Source of the DNA: Alistipes sp.
GTDB lineage: Bacteria > Bacteroidota > Bacteroidia > Bacteroidales > Rikenellaceae
DNA: 64,000 bases
NCBI GenBank assembly: GCA_017483225.1
Contig: JAFULF010000009.1
Span: 34,812 to 98,811 of the forward strand
Direction of reading: 5' to 3'
The notes under the pieces were generated by a model. That model worked only from the letters and a program-made list of their open reading frames with translations, was not told where the DNA came from and searched no databases. Positions 8,789 through 18,638 of this stretch are shown in pieces; position 1 is the stretch's first letter, and the number at the start of each line of letters is the position of its first letter. A program made the translations under genes and the position numbers.

Positions 8789-8824
8789 GTAATGATGCAA
8801 AAAGTGCGCTTTTTGCATCATTAC
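8789..8824 (+). terminator. Terminator-like perfect hairpin after the sulfatase
   Basis: Arms 8789-8804 and 8809-8824 (16 bp) are perfectly complementary around TGCG. The stem contains A5/T5, and no long U-run follows. Confidence 0.6.
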
Positions 8825-8842
8825 CTTAAATATTGATTTGCA

Positions 8843-8886
8843 AACAGATAGCGGAGCAATCCTTTCGGGTTGCTCCGCTATCTGTT
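8843..8886. terminator. Bidirectional terminator between convergent genes
   Basis: AACAGATAGCGGAGCAA and TTGCTCCGCTATCTGTT form a 17-bp perfect stem around TCCTTTCGGG. It lies between the sulfatase and the convergent giant lipoprotein and probably insulates both. Confidence 0.75.
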
Positions 8887-8923
8887 CATCTATGGAGCGG
8901 TGCAAACCACCGCCCCACTCTGT

Positions 8924-11900
8924 TTAGTATGCACTCTTTATCGAAGTCCAGTCGAGGCCATTCGCATCCGACTTCGAGCGACCCCACTCCGTGAATGTAT
9001 CACAGATGTAGATACAGCCGCCTGTCACATCGGTTCCGTTCGCAATCGCAGCCTGAACATTCGCATCCGTACCATAACAAGGCGGGATAGCACGCACCTT
9101 CACACCCGTACCGGTAATTCCAGACAACTCGTTTGTCAAGTCGCCATACCAGATATGGTGACACGAGCTCTGGTAACCGCTGGTCGAGTATCCACCGCCC
9201 CAATTATTGCCGTTACGGTTAGTGATATAGGTGTTTGGCTCTACGGCATTGCTCCACCACCACCAATCGACGTCGTTACGTATGCGCCATCCATCAGAAG
9301 GCTCTGCTGCACCGCTTGCTTTCGTTTCTCCATCAGGGGTAATCAAGAAATCATCTTTCTCTGACACAGTGAACTTAAACGAACTCCAATCAGGCGCTTG
9401 CTCTATGATACCATTAGTAATACGCTTCATATTAACCCACTTTTTGAGTGCAGGGTCATAGAGTTGTACAACCCAGTCGCCACTCAATTCGCCAGGAACA
9501 CCACCTTGGTTGTGCGACATAAAGACGTTGGCAATAACACGTTTCTTGGTTGCATTAAATCTATACCTTGACATATAGGTACCCGTTGTGCTACCCGGAG
9601 CCCAATATATACGCATATTATTCTTCCAATTGCTCTTCATTGAGCCGGTTGTACCAATAGCCTTGTAGCGCTGCAACTTCGCACGTGGGCCCTCAAATGT
9701 GTAGATGGCATATCCCGCAGGGGAACCATCGGCAGACATACTGAGATTCCAGAACTGACCACAAGCCGCACCGTGGATAATCTCCGTCACATAGTCACCA
9801 CCCGCAGTCGGGTACTTCGTGTGTACATAGGTCTGGTTCTTGTGGGTGTGTCCCGAGAAGATATATGCGTGCTGGAACTTCTGCAACTCGGTCAGCGTAT
9901 CGTCGTAGTGACGAGTCTTGTTGTGGTTCGAGCCGGAGTCGGTAGCACCTCCACGGAACGGAATATGAACGCAGAGAACAACTCCCTTGCTCTTATCCAC
10001 GTGCGAAAGGTCATTGCGCAACCATGTAAACTCCTCGTCGGTAAAGCCTGCCATATAGTCACTTGCCCCGAGTGAGGCTCCTGCATCACTCTTAACAATG
10101 ACGTTATTCATCACGACAATATGCATATCGCCTCGGTCGAACGAGATACGTGTAGGGCCGAATGTCTCCTTAAATGCCGAAATGCTTGGCGATGTGTCGC
10201 TATCACTCTGATACCAGTCGTGGTTACCCGGTGCGGTGTACCAATATACGCCGGTATCGCCAACCTCCATAGCCGCCTTCATCTTCGCCTTATGAGCATC
10301 CGGAGCATTCCAAGTAACATCGCCCAGCACAACACCATACGCCTGACCGGTGCCGGCAGAGGAGTTAACAGCCGAGTTCCACGAAGCTGCTCTTGTCTTC
10401 AAATCAGGAGCAACATAGGTCGAGAATCGTGACAAGCAGAGGTCATTGTGCTCTCCACCCGATGCCTCGTGAGTCTGTGGGTCGGCCATCACAAACAAGA
10501 ACCACTTATTCTGCTTGCCGGTTGTAGCATTATACTCTCTATGGGTCGTAGCCGTCATCTTCGCACCGAGGGTGAAGTCCTTGGCGTAGTCGCCCGCATC
10601 CGGATTCAGGTTCTTGTCGCCCACCTTGTAGTATGTTACCGGCAGACCCGTTCTCGCACGACCAATCTCGTTACCGGCAGGGGTTGTATAATACACATAC
10701 TCAGGCTTGTAAACATCCGGTTCGTAGAGAATCTGGTATCGACCACGAGAGTTGGTCTTAACAACGTGGTAGCCATCCGTAACCATAACGCCTACGGCAG
10801 GAGTTGTTCCGTCAGCCTCCCAGATATATCCGGTGAGGTACTTGTTATCGGTATCCTCCTCCAATATCACCTGAATATCGTCGAGGAAAAAGCGGCTTTG
10901 TCCAGCAGAGCTACGATTACCGCCGATAGAGATACGGCAGTCGCTTGTAACCTGCGTAAGCACCACCTCATACTCTGTCCAAGCACCCGGATTGGTCAGT
11001 GTGAGCGCCTGCGACGATACGGTAGCACCCTCTGTCATACGATATGCCAAGTATGGAGCCTCGGTTGTCGCCTCATAAGTAGTTGCAGAGTTATTATCAA
11101 ACGCCTTAACGATAATATCGTTCTCTGCCACCTTATTTTCACCCGAGGTAACCTCCGTATATGGCGCAGCCTTGAAGCGTACCCTTACGTTCCAAACCTC
11201 ACCGTCCGGAATCATAGTGAGCAGCGGAGTGATAATACCCGCCTTATTGCTTCCGTTACCAAGTTTAATATAGCCCGGCTTCATCAATATACGGCTCGCA
11301 CCATCATCGCTCCAATAGCGCCAGTCCTGCATACCGAGGTCATCAATAATACCGCCAAGGGTCGAGAATAGTGTCACATCCTTGTCGCACAAGCTACGGG
11401 CAAAGTCGTAGTTATCGGTCTTTGTATAAGGGTTATCGCCCTCCGCCTTGTAGTTGACGGTAGGATTAGAATCCGCACGATAATAACCACAGGCATATCC
11501 CGCAGTATCGCCTCCATAGTAGAAGTCGCCGAAGTTCTCGAAAATCATCGTGTTACCCTTCATCACCTGCGTAGGGTCGGTAACAGGAGCCTTGCCCTGA
11601 TATGCGCTCGGAGTGGTCGAAACGGCAATCGAGTTGCTCTTCTTGCCCGTTGTCGTATCGCTAACCACGACGTAGTATGTAGTCGCAGGTTCAAGACCTC
11701 CAAACGTAAATCGGGTAGGCTGTGCGTGCAAAACATTCTTGCTATCCGACACCGCAAAGTGACCTGCCGCCGTAATATTGCCGCTGCTATCCTTTGTCAC
11801 GGCATTCAGCGACGATGCTAAATAGAGGTCAGTGCAAGCCTCGTCACGATAGAGATATACCTTGTAGTTATGGGTAATATCTATCGTTGTAAAGTCGTAA

Positions 11901-14900
11901 TCCGGAGCGTTCAACTTCGGATTGAGTGCCAGATAATCCTTATCCTTGTTGGACTCGGTAACCGTCCAGCCGATATTGAGCGTTGTATCGGTAGCACGAA
12001 CAACACCCACAGCAATCTCGGCATTCGAGAGCAGGTCAATCTTCACATCGTCGATATGCCAACGGTTGTTCGCCGCAAGGTCATCGGTACGACCGTCACC
12101 GAATGCGATACGTGCACCCTGCGGAACATAATCGAACTGCAAGGTAATATCCTGCCATACGGAGTTGTTATCGCCTTCGAGGGTCAATGTCTTGGTATCG
12201 ACAACCGTATAACCCGTAAGTTGGTAATCCGAGCCAACCGAACCTCCCGTGAGGAGACGTACTGCAATAGCCTTCTCTTTCGATTCATCACTACTCAACG
12301 CTTTTGATGCAGTACCATACGGACAAGCCTTGAACGACACTCGCAACGAGGATTTTCCTGCCGGCATATTGGTAAGCGATGGTGTCACAAACCAGTTACG
12401 AGCTGCCTTAGTGCCTATCTGAACATATCCGGGACGAATACTTACCGTTGGTGTAGCCGTCGTTGTATCCGGGTCATTATCAACCCACGACCAATTGCCG
12501 AAGCCCATCTCATCAACCTGTTCGAGGGTAGTATCAAACATAAGGGTACTTGCGGAACATCCATTTGCATAATAAGCACCGGTAGTATGTTCTACCTCTC
12601 CTGCGCTCGATAGACTGTAAATACCGGTTCCTGCATACTTATGCTTATATCCGGCAGAACGAGTAGAGTGGTCACCGCCATACAGACACGTTTCAAAGTT
12701 CTCGAACAGAAGCATCTGTCCCGAGACTGCGGTCTCGGTCAATGGCACAACCTCCTTACGCAATGCAACCGAAGCGGTAGTCGAAGCCTCCAAATAGTCG
12801 CTCTCTACACCATCAGTCGTATTCCATACCTTAAAGTAATATTTAGTGGAAGGAGTAAGACCTGTAAATATCCAACGCATCGGTTTTTGTAAATCAGAAT
12901 ATAGTAAAGCACTACTGCCATCTTTTACAACTTTATTAAGTTTACCGAGTAGTGTCTTATTCTCGTCATAGATAGCCACTGCATAGGTATCTGCAACCTC
13001 ATTATCCGTAGAGTCTGTTCCAAAATGTAGGTTCTGGTCCGGATATGCGCTTGCCATTGTCGGGATATTTGCCGTATTCGACGACCAGGCAAAGGCGAGC
13101 GTGGTATCGGTAGCACGCACAAGCTTCGCAACCAGAGGTGTGCTCTCGACGAGCTTCACACATACATCATCCAAGAGGAAGCGGCTGTTGGCATCCTTCT
13201 CCGGACGGTTGGCCGAGAATGCGATGCGTGAGGTAGGCAAAACACCCGTCAGGCGTACCGTATATTTGTACCAAGTGTATTGGCTACCCTGCAACGTAAT
13301 CTCCCTGCGGTCAGAGACCGTGAAGCCCGAGAGGGTGTTATAGTCGTTGTGAGATTCCCAGCGGGTATTGAGGTCAGTGGTAGCATCGTCATAGAAGAAG
13401 GTACCGCCATCAAGTACCTCGACAGCGATAGGCCGCTCGCCGTCATCCATAACATCCGCACCATAAGGGCACGCCCAGAACTCGACATCAACCGTAGCAG
13501 GGCCAGTGAACGAAATCTTACCCGTCTGGGTAGCCGTACCCGTGGCGTTGAGTTGAGGGGTAATCATCTTCGTATGCTTATAGTGGGCACCCACCTTCAC
13601 ATAGCCGGCACGCATAAGCACGCAGTTCTCCGTAAGGTCAGGGTTATACCAAGCCCAATCTTTCAGCGCAGGCGAGCGGCGATCAGGGTCGGCAACGGTG
13701 CCGTGAACCAGCTGTTGCATAGTGTCGAAGAGGCCCGTCTCCAAGCCGGAATAGCATACAAACCAATCTGAGCCACCACCATAAGCGCCAGAGAGCAGAC
13801 CCTCACGGTTAGGCATAATAAGGTTCTGCACATCGTTAGCATATGGCGTACCATAGACATTCATAGTCGCCTCAGCCGTGTTCTCACAGTACCTACGATT
13901 GTAGTTCGAGTAGCCGGCCGAACGGGTCGAGTAGTCACCTCCCAGAACGCAGTCGCTGAAATCCTCAAAGAGTATCGTATTGGCATCCAGACCCGGGTCA
14001 GCCAGCGTGCGCATATGGCGAGGGTGTTCGAGTACAACCCAATTCTCGCTGTCGAAGTAGGTCGGGTCAGCAGAATCGGTATCGCTCCACTTATCCGGCG
14101 TCATATACTTGATACGCAGGTAGTAGTCGGTATCCGGCTTCAAGCCCGTGAAGCAGAAACGCTGCGGGCGGGTAGTGTTGTTGAAGAGCTCATTCAACGA
14201 CGAGGCATCATTCTGATAGCGGTAGCAGGCATTGTCCTTGATAAGCCAAGCAACAGCGAGGTTCGAAGGCGAAGTAGAGGTGCCTGCCGAGCCATTGCCG
14301 CCATTGATAGTGGTGCTCTCGTAGTCCCACGCCGTCCAGAGTTCGAGCAGATAGACGTTGCCCTTCTCGCTCTTATAGTTGGCCTTGGTATTTGGAGCAA
14401 GCTCACTCAAATATGGAGAGTTATCCACGTTGGTAGTCCACGACACGGCGAGAGTCGATACCGTAGGGCGTACCAGAGCGGTAAAGATGTTCGACTTTTC
14501 GAGTTCGAGGTTCAGCGTAGGCAGAACGACAACCGTGTTCTGCTTCGTGGAGCAATCGACACCATTGGTCATCAGTGGCTGCTCCATATAGTAGTTGTTC
14601 TCGCAGAAGAAGGTGACCGTAAGACCCTTCTCGTAGTTCTGGGCAGGGATGCAGACGTAGAACTCGCCCGTCTCGCCCTGTGCCAGGCTATAACCATTCA
14701 CACCATCGACACGGCAGTCGAGGTTGAGGAACGACTCGGCACCCGGAGCCATCGTGACGCTCTTCTCGTAGATTGGGTTGCCCTCGGCATCGGTCTGCTC
14801 GGTATTCACGAACTTGGCAACAGCAGCACCCCACATCAACTCGCCGTTGTTACCCTTGATGTTGATATGGTTGAGCTTGATGTCGATACCATCGCTATCC

Positions 14901-15514
14901 GTGTTGCACAACTTGATACGTAACACCGTAAATGGGTTGGAGAAACGGAAGGTCGAGAGCGACGTATCCGAGTTCGGCAGCCAGTGGCCGAGCAACAGAG
15001 GGTAGCGGAAAGGACACTCGCCGTCGGCAGCATCAATGAGAGTCTGCTCCGGCAGAGTAACCTTGAACTCACGGTTGCCGATATTGCCGCTCGTGTAGTC
15101 GTTCACGTCGCTGCTTGCCTGCTTCGGATAGAGAGCGTACTGCTCGCCGTCGGTATGAATCTTCGGCTCCACGGCAAAGAGGGCCGAGGCGTTGTTGTCA
15201 CGGAACGAGATAGCACTACCCGCAACAATCTGCGGCGTGGTCTGGCCCGCATTAAACTTCAAAATAGTAAGGTTGTCGCCCTCGTGCCATACGGAGCGGA
15301 AACTTGTCACCGAGGCACTCTCGGCATTCAGAGCATCATCATCGTGGATTCCGGCACGTGTCTCGTCAATCTCGTACAAATCTACCGAGAACTGCGAAAT
15401 CGAGCCGTTGAACTCTACGATTGGCACCAAATTATCCTCAACCCAAGAGGTACAGGATGCGCACAACATCGTCGCTGCGACGAGGATGGCAGAAATTATC
15501 TTATTCGTTCTCAT
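8924..15514 (-). CDS. Giant surface lipoprotein with fimbrillin-like, triplicated FnIII/lectin-like and metallophosphoesterase domains
   Basis: The ATG at 15514 gives a lipoprotein signal (MRTNKIISAILVAATMLCAS then Cys) and is preceded by GGGAGGAG, a strong Shine-Dalgarno rare in this phylum; the 2196-residue product is unusually long. In order: a fimbrillin-like N-terminal domain (about 30-330); three units of about 400 residues, each a fibronectin-III-like segment (near 341, 795, 1165) and a beta-rich domain opening with LFEDF/LFENF/IFENF (near 515, 935, 1321). Then a carboxypeptidase-regulatory-like linker (about 1557), a calcineurin-like phosphoesterase (about 1669-1890) with MADPQTH, LGDVTW, GNHDW and GHTH metal motifs, and a C-terminal beta domain. 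It probably binds a surface glycan or phospho-polymer and removes phosphate. It lies 16 nt behind a 58-aa ORF. Confidence 0.85.
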   Translation of the reverse strand: MRTNKIISAILVAATMLCASCTSWVEDNLVPIVEFNGSISQFSVDLYEIDETRAGIHDDDALNAESASVTSFRSVWHEGDNLTILKFNAGQTTPQIVAGSAISFRDNNASALFAVEPKIHTDGEQYALYPKQASSDVNDYTSGNIGNREFKVTLPEQTLIDAADGECPFRYPLLLGHWLPNSDTSLSTFRFSNPFTVLRIKLCNTDSDGIDIKLNHINIKGNNGELMWGAAVAKFVNTEQTDAEGNPIYEKSVTMAPGAESFLNLDCRVDGVNGYSLAQGETGEFYVCIPAQNYEKGLTVTFFCENNYYMEQPLMTNGVDCSTKQNTVVVLPTLNLELEKSNIFTALVRPTVSTLAVSWTTNVDNSPYLSELAPNTKANYKSEKGNVYLLELWTAWDYESTTINGGNGSAGTSTSPSNLAVAWLIKDNACYRYQNDASSLNELFNNTTRPQRFCFTGLKPDTDYYLRIKYMTPDKWSDTDSADPTYFDSENWVVLEHPRHMRTLADPGLDANTILFEDFSDCVLGGDYSTRSAGYSNYNRRYCENTAEATMNVYGTPYANDVQNLIMPNREGLLSGAYGGGSDWFVCYSGLETGLFDTMQQLVHGTVADPDRRSPALKDWAWYNPDLTENCVLMRAGYVKVGAHYKHTKMITPQLNATGTATQTGKISFTGPATVDVEFWACPYGADVMDDGERPIAVEVLDGGTFFYDDATTDLNTRWESHNDYNTLSGFTVSDRREITLQGSQYTWYKYTVRLTGVLPTSRIAFSANRPEKDANSRFLLDDVCVKLVESTPLVAKLVRATDTTLAFAWSSNTANIPTMASAYPDQNLHFGTDSTDNEVADTYAVAIYDENKTLLGKLNKVVKDGSSALLYSDLQKPMRWIFTGLTPSTKYYFKVWNTTDGVESDYLEASTTASVALRKEVVPLTETAVSGQMLLFENFETCLYGGDHSTRSAGYKHKYAGTGIYSLSSAGEVEHTTGAYYANGCSASTLMFDTTLEQVDEMGFGNWSWVDNDPDTTTATPTVSIRPGYVQIGTKAARNWFVTPSLTNMPAGKSSLRVSFKACPYGTASKALSSDESKEKAIAVRLLTGGSVGSDYQLTGYTVVDTKTLTLEGDNNSVWQDITLQFDYVPQGARIAFGDGRTDDLAANNRWHIDDVKIDLLSNAEIAVGVVRATDTTLNIGWTVTESNKDKDYLALNPKLNAPDYDFTTIDITHNYKVYLYRDEACTDLYLASSLNAVTKDSSGNITAAGHFAVSDSKNVLHAQPTRFTFGGLEPATTYYVVVSDTTTGKKSNSIAVSTTPSAYQGKAPVTDPTQVMKGNTMIFENFGDFYYGGDTAGYACGYYRADSNPTVNYKAEGDNPYTKTDNYDFARSLCDKDVTLFSTLGGIIDDLGMQDWRYWSDDGASRILMKPGYIKLGNGSNKAGIITPLLTMIPDGEVWNVRVRFKAAPYTEVTSGENKVAENDIIVKAFDNNSATTYEATTEAPYLAYRMTEGATVSSQALTLTNPGAWTEYEVVLTQVTSDCRISIGGNRSSAGQSRFFLDDIQVILEEDTDNKYLTGYIWEADGTTPAVGVMVTDGYHVVKTNSRGRYQILYEPDVYKPEYVYYTTPAGNEIGRARTGLPVTYYKVGDKNLNPDAGDYAKDFTLGAKMTATTHREYNATTGKQNKWFLFVMADPQTHEASGGEHNDLCLSRFSTYVAPDLKTRAASWNSAVNSSAGTGQAYGVVLGDVTWNAPDAHKAKMKAAMEVGDTGVYWYTAPGNHDWYQSDSDTSPSISAFKETFGPTRISFDRGDMHIVVMNNVIVKSDAGASLGASDYMAGFTDEEFTWLRNDLSHVDKSKGVVLCVHIPFRGGATDSGSNHNKTRHYDDTLTELQKFQHAYIFSGHTHKNQTYVHTKYPTAGGDYVTEIIHGAACGQFWNLSMSADGSPAGYAIYTFEGPRAKLQRYKAIGTTGSMKSNWKNNMRIYWAPGSTTGTYMSRYRFNATKKRVIANVFMSHNQGGVPGELSGDWVVQLYDPALKKWVNMKRITNGIIEQAPDWSSFKFTVSEKDDFLITPDGETKASGAAEPSDGWRIRNDVDWWWWSNAVEPNTYITNRNGNNWGGGYSTSGYQSSCHHIWYGDLTNELSGITGTGVKVRAIPPCYGTDANVQAAIANGTDVTGGCIYICDTFTEWGRSKSDANGLDWTSIKSAY

Positions 15515-15530
15515 AATCACTCCTCCCTCT

Positions 15531-15707
15531 TTATCCCCAAGGATTAAACTCGGAGCCGGTGCCGCCGCCCCACTCCTCTTTGTCCTGGTCATCAATGTCG
15601 CCGTCAGGTAACGACTCCCCGAAGCCTGCCTCGACGGGCCACTCTTCGACTTCGAGTACAGGAGGTACGTACCCCCCCCCGTTAAATGCTCTTAAATTAC
15701 TCTTCAT
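15531..15707 (-). CDS. Small acidic ORF ahead of the giant lipoprotein (58 aa)
   Basis: A 58-residue frame from the ATG at 15707. It has a Gly-Gly-Gly stretch encoded by a run of nine G, then YVPPVLEVEEWPVEAGFGES, then an Asp/Glu/Gly-rich tail ending in FNPWG. It has no signal peptide. The stop is 16 nt before the lipoprotein ATG, so the two are probably cotranscribed. A second ORF of the same design at 55727-55939 has the same 16-nt gap to another lipoprotein. Both share an x-P-P-x-L-x-V core, a Glu/Cys-Gly-Phe motif and a Trp at or next to the C-terminus. I know no function; a translational leader or a small secreted partner are both possible. Confidence 0.6.
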   Translation of the reverse strand: MKSNLRAFNGGGYVPPVLEVEEWPVEAGFGESLPDGDIDDQDKEEWGGGTGSEFNPWG

Positions 15708-15921
15708 TTGTATTGTTGGTCTTTTGTTGTTATTTTCGTTTCAGCCTCTCATTTTGCAATAAAATCCACACAGCGGGACCAAAATATGCAAAAATCGGAC
15801 ACACACTTTTACGTTAGTAAATTTCACCCCTATCGAAGATTTTAGTAACGCACCCAAATATCAAAAACGCTCCACAGCGCAATTTGGCGCAACATCCAAT
15901 ACCTTCAAGAGGATATTCCAA

Positions 15922-15929
15922 CAAATATA
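15922..15929 (-). promoter_or_regulatory. Possible -7 box TATATTTG for the small ORF-lipoprotein unit
   Basis: On the minus strand this reads TATATTTG; no good -33 element is visible. If used, the leader before the 58-aa ORF is about 210 nt. Nothing else with a recognisable function was seen in 15708-16044, apart from the clpC terminator at 15985-16021. Confidence 0.35.
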
Positions 15930-15984
15930 TAAAAAAATAATCTATCATTGTACTCCTTTTTTAATATTTTTTGTGTTTTTTCAC

Positions 15985-16021
15985 AGAAAAAGAGGATTGC
16001 CCGCTTTTTCGAGCAATCCCC
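15985..16021 (-). terminator. Rho-independent terminator of the ClpC-like gene
   Basis: On the minus strand GGATTGC and GCAATCC close a stem around TCGAAAAAGCGG, followed by TCTTTTTC. It is 24 bases after the stop at 16045. Confidence 0.8.
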
Positions 16022-16044
16022 CTTATGCATAAATATTTATATCG

Positions 16045-18324
16045 CTATGAAGCGACTCTCCACTCCCCGTTTTCGACCGTGACCGTGACCATATCGCCCG
16101 GAGCAACCACCCCGTCAAGAATCATCTCCGACACGGGAAATTCGACCCTCGCAGCAATCTCCCGCTTCAAGGCTCGGGCACCATATTTAGGCTCGAAGGC
16201 CCGCTGCGACAACTCCCGACGGGCAGAGTCGGTCACACGAAGAGCATATCCCAGAGCCTCGATGCGACGGACAACAGCGTCGAGTTCCAAATCGACAATG
16301 TGCTGCACATCCTCGCCCGAGAGGTGACGAAAAAAGAGAATCTCATCAACCCTGTTGAGAAACTCCGGCGAGAAGCACCTCTCCAAAGCCTTGCGATACT
16401 CGGCATCGGCACTCTGCGACGGCGTGGGGTTGCTCTGCGTGGAGTAACCCACCTGCCCCCGCCCCGAGGCAACCTCCCTCTGCCCGACGTTGGAGGTCAT
16501 CACGATAATCGTATTGCGGAAATCGACCTTGCGCCCCGCACCATCGGTCAGCCACCCCTCGTCGAAGATTTGCAGCATCACGTTGAAGATGTCGGGGTGG
16601 GCCTTCTCAATCTCATCCAGAAGCACCACCGAGTAGGGGTGACGGCGCACCGCCTCGCTCAACCCGCCACCCTCGCCATAGCCCACATAGCCGGGCGGCG
16701 AGCCGATGAGGCGGGCGACATTGTGACGCTCGCCATACTCCGACATATCGAGCCGTATGAGAGCATCACGGTCGGGCGTGAGCCATCCGGCCAACTCCTT
16801 GGCAAGCAAGGTCTTACCCACACCCGTAGGGCCCACGAACATAAACACGCCCACGGGGCGGTGCGCATCTTTCAGACCGGCACGGGAGCGGCGCACAGAC
16901 CTCGCCACGGCACGCACCGCCGCCGCCTGACCGACCACCTTCGAGGCGAGGTACTCCTCCAAGTGTTGCAGCCGCTCGCTCTCGCTGCCTGCGACACGCT
17001 CCGCAGGCACCCCCGTAACCGACGTTACAGTGTGTGCCACATCCTCAGCAGTGACCGCACGCTCCGCCCTACTGCCCTCGGCGAGAGCGAGTTGCAGCCT
17101 TGCACCCGTCTCGTCGAGCAGGTCAATAGCCTTGTCGGGCAGGTGGCGGTCGGTAATGTATCGTACCGACAGGTCGATGCACGAGCAGAGCGACTCCTCC
17201 GTATATTTCACGCCGTGGTGCGCCTCGTACACGGGGCGTATGTTGCGCAGAATCTCCAACGTCTGCTCTGAGGTTGCCGGCTCGACCATAACCCGCTGAA
17301 AGCGACGTTCCAGAGCGGCATCGTGCTCGATATTCTCACGGTACTCGTCGAGCGTCGTGGCACCAATGGTGCGCACCTGTCCACGTGCGAGTGCCGGCTT
17401 CAAGATATTGGCCGTATCGAGGCTCCCCTGCGTAGCGCCGGCACCAACGATGGTGTGTATCTCGTCGATAAAGATGATGGTATTTTGCATTCGCCGCAAC
17501 TCGTCGAGCAGCTGCTGCATACGCTCCTCGAACTCGCCCCGGAACTTCGTGCCGGCGACCAGCGACGAGACATCCAATGCCACAATACTCTTACCTGCAA
17601 GGCTTTGCGGCACGTCACCCGACACTATGCGTAGGGCCAGCCCCTCGACGATGGCGCTCTTGCCGACACCCGCCTCACCGACCAGCACGGGGTTGTTCTT
17701 CTTGCGGCGGGAGAGTATCTGCACCACACGCTCAATCTCCCGCTCCCGTCCCACCACGGGGTCCAACGACCTCTCCTCGGCAAGGCGTGTGAGGTCGGTG
17801 CCGAAGCGTGCTACGAGCGACCCCTCCGCAACGCCCGTGCGCTGCAACTCCTCCGTCGGCGACACCACGAGAGGGATGTGCAGCGACGACCTGTCCTGCA
17901 TATCCCGCACCACCGACTCCAAGTCCTGCTCCAACATCTGCGCCGTCAGCCGATACATCGCAAAGATGCGTGACGAGGCGGTGTCGGGGTCGCCGATGAT
18001 ATCCACGGCAACGTGCGAGGTGGAGATGCGGCGGGCATCGCTGAATCGCTGGCGCAACGCCTCGACATAGTCGGCGAAGAATTGCTCGGGACGAAGTGCC
18101 TCGCTACGCCCCTGCCCTATCTCCCGTTCGAGGCGCAGGGCTATCTGGTAGAGCTCCCAATCTTTGAGGTGGTTGGCAAGCAGACGGTGCGCCATCGAGT
18201 CGTCCGAGCGCAGAAGCGCAAGCATCAGGACATCTTTTAGTGAGTGGTCAATGCCCTGTTTTGAGGTATCGAATATAACCTGTGCGATGATGCTCTCCAA
18301 GGCTCTCGATATCTTTATATCCAT
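16045..18324 (-). CDS. clpC: Clp protease ATP-binding subunit, ClpC/ClpA type
   Basis: A 759-residue Hsp100 unfoldase that feeds proteins to ClpP. It has a degenerate Clp_N region (about 1-145). The first AAA+ domain has Walker [14 protein letters not shown] (near 210) and Walker [11 protein letters not shown]. The second has [13 protein letters not shown] (near 500) and [13 protein letters not shown], followed by a C-terminal small domain ([15 protein letters not shown]). The loop after TSNVGQRE contains GQVGYS, which resembles the hydrophobic VGF/IGL ClpP-docking tripeptide, so it is probably ClpC/ClpA-like rather than ClpB; no long ClpB middle coiled coil is present. ClpP and an adaptor are not in the window. 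A GGAG Shine-Dalgarno precedes the ATG. Which paralogue it is remains uncertain. Confidence 0.85.
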   Translation of the reverse strand: MDIKISRALESIIAQVIFDTSKQGIDHSLKDVLMLALLRSDDSMAHRLLANHLKDWELYQIALRLEREIGQGRSEALRPEQFFADYVEALRQRFSDARRISTSHVAVDIIGDPDTASSRIFAMYRLTAQMLEQDLESVVRDMQDRSSLHIPLVVSPTEELQRTGVAEGSLVARFGTDLTRLAEERSLDPVVGREREIERVVQILSRRKKNNPVLVGEAGVGKSAIVEGLALRIVSGDVPQSLAGKSIVALDVSSLVAGTKFRGEFEERMQQLLDELRRMQNTIIFIDEIHTIVGAGATQGSLDTANILKPALARGQVRTIGATTLDEYRENIEHDAALERRFQRVMVEPATSEQTLEILRNIRPVYEAHHGVKYTEESLCSCIDLSVRYITDRHLPDKAIDLLDETGARLQLALAEGSRAERAVTAEDVAHTVTSVTGVPAERVAGSESERLQHLEEYLASKVVGQAAAVRAVARSVRRSRAGLKDAHRPVGVFMFVGPTGVGKTLLAKELAGWLTPDRDALIRLDMSEYGERHNVARLIGSPPGYVGYGEGGGLSEAVRRHPYSVVLLDEIEKAHPDIFNVMLQIFDEGWLTDGAGRKVDFRNTIIVMTSNVGQREVASGRGQVGYSTQSNPTPSQSADAEYRKALERCFSPEFLNRVDEILFFRHLSGEDVQHIVDLELDAVVRRIEALGYALRVTDSARRELSQRAFEPKYGARALKREIAARVEFPVSEMILDGVVAPGDMVTVTVENGEWRVAS

Positions 18325-18445
18325 AATTTCTCCTTTGTTTTGTAGTTAATTCGAGGAGATAACGAGCAATATGAGTAAAATATTATGTTAAGCACAGAAT
18401 GGTTATTGCACAAGGCGGGAGTGGGGTTTGCAGGCCACTCGGGGC

Positions 18446-18607
18446 GGGTATCGTTTTCGATACCCGCAGGGGGGGGGTAAGGTCAGGTAAGGTAGTTGTG
18501 GGAGATTGGATAGCGGGGCAGGGTATCACATCTGCGCCGGCCCTTACTCGACCTTAAAGCAACCGTAGGTTGCGTGACCTTACTTGACTTTACTTGACCT
18601 TTTGTTT
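18446..18607. repeat. Mosaic intergenic repeat family 1, copy 2 (inverted module A with palindrome)
   Basis: The 314-base gap 18325-18638 holds no gene. It contains the palindrome at 18446-18465, a run of nine G, then module A in reverse orientation: GGTTGTGGGAGATTGGATAG and the run ending in CCTTACTTGACTTTACTTGACC match the reverse complement of 28880-29030. The hairpin core GCAACCGTAGGTTGC (GCAACC/GGTTGC in other copies) is retained. It ends about 30 bases before the stop of the PPDK-like gene. Confidence 0.75.
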
Positions 18608-18638
18608 CGCCGAAGCCGAAGCGCAGGCAACAACCCCT

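Noticed and set aside
15760-15830. A degenerate third copy of the structured leader (CCACAC...CACACTTTTACGTTAGTAA on the plus strand)
   Set aside because: Only the last part resembles the 3' end of the leader; the 5' arm and middle blocks are missing and the orientation does not lead to a gene.
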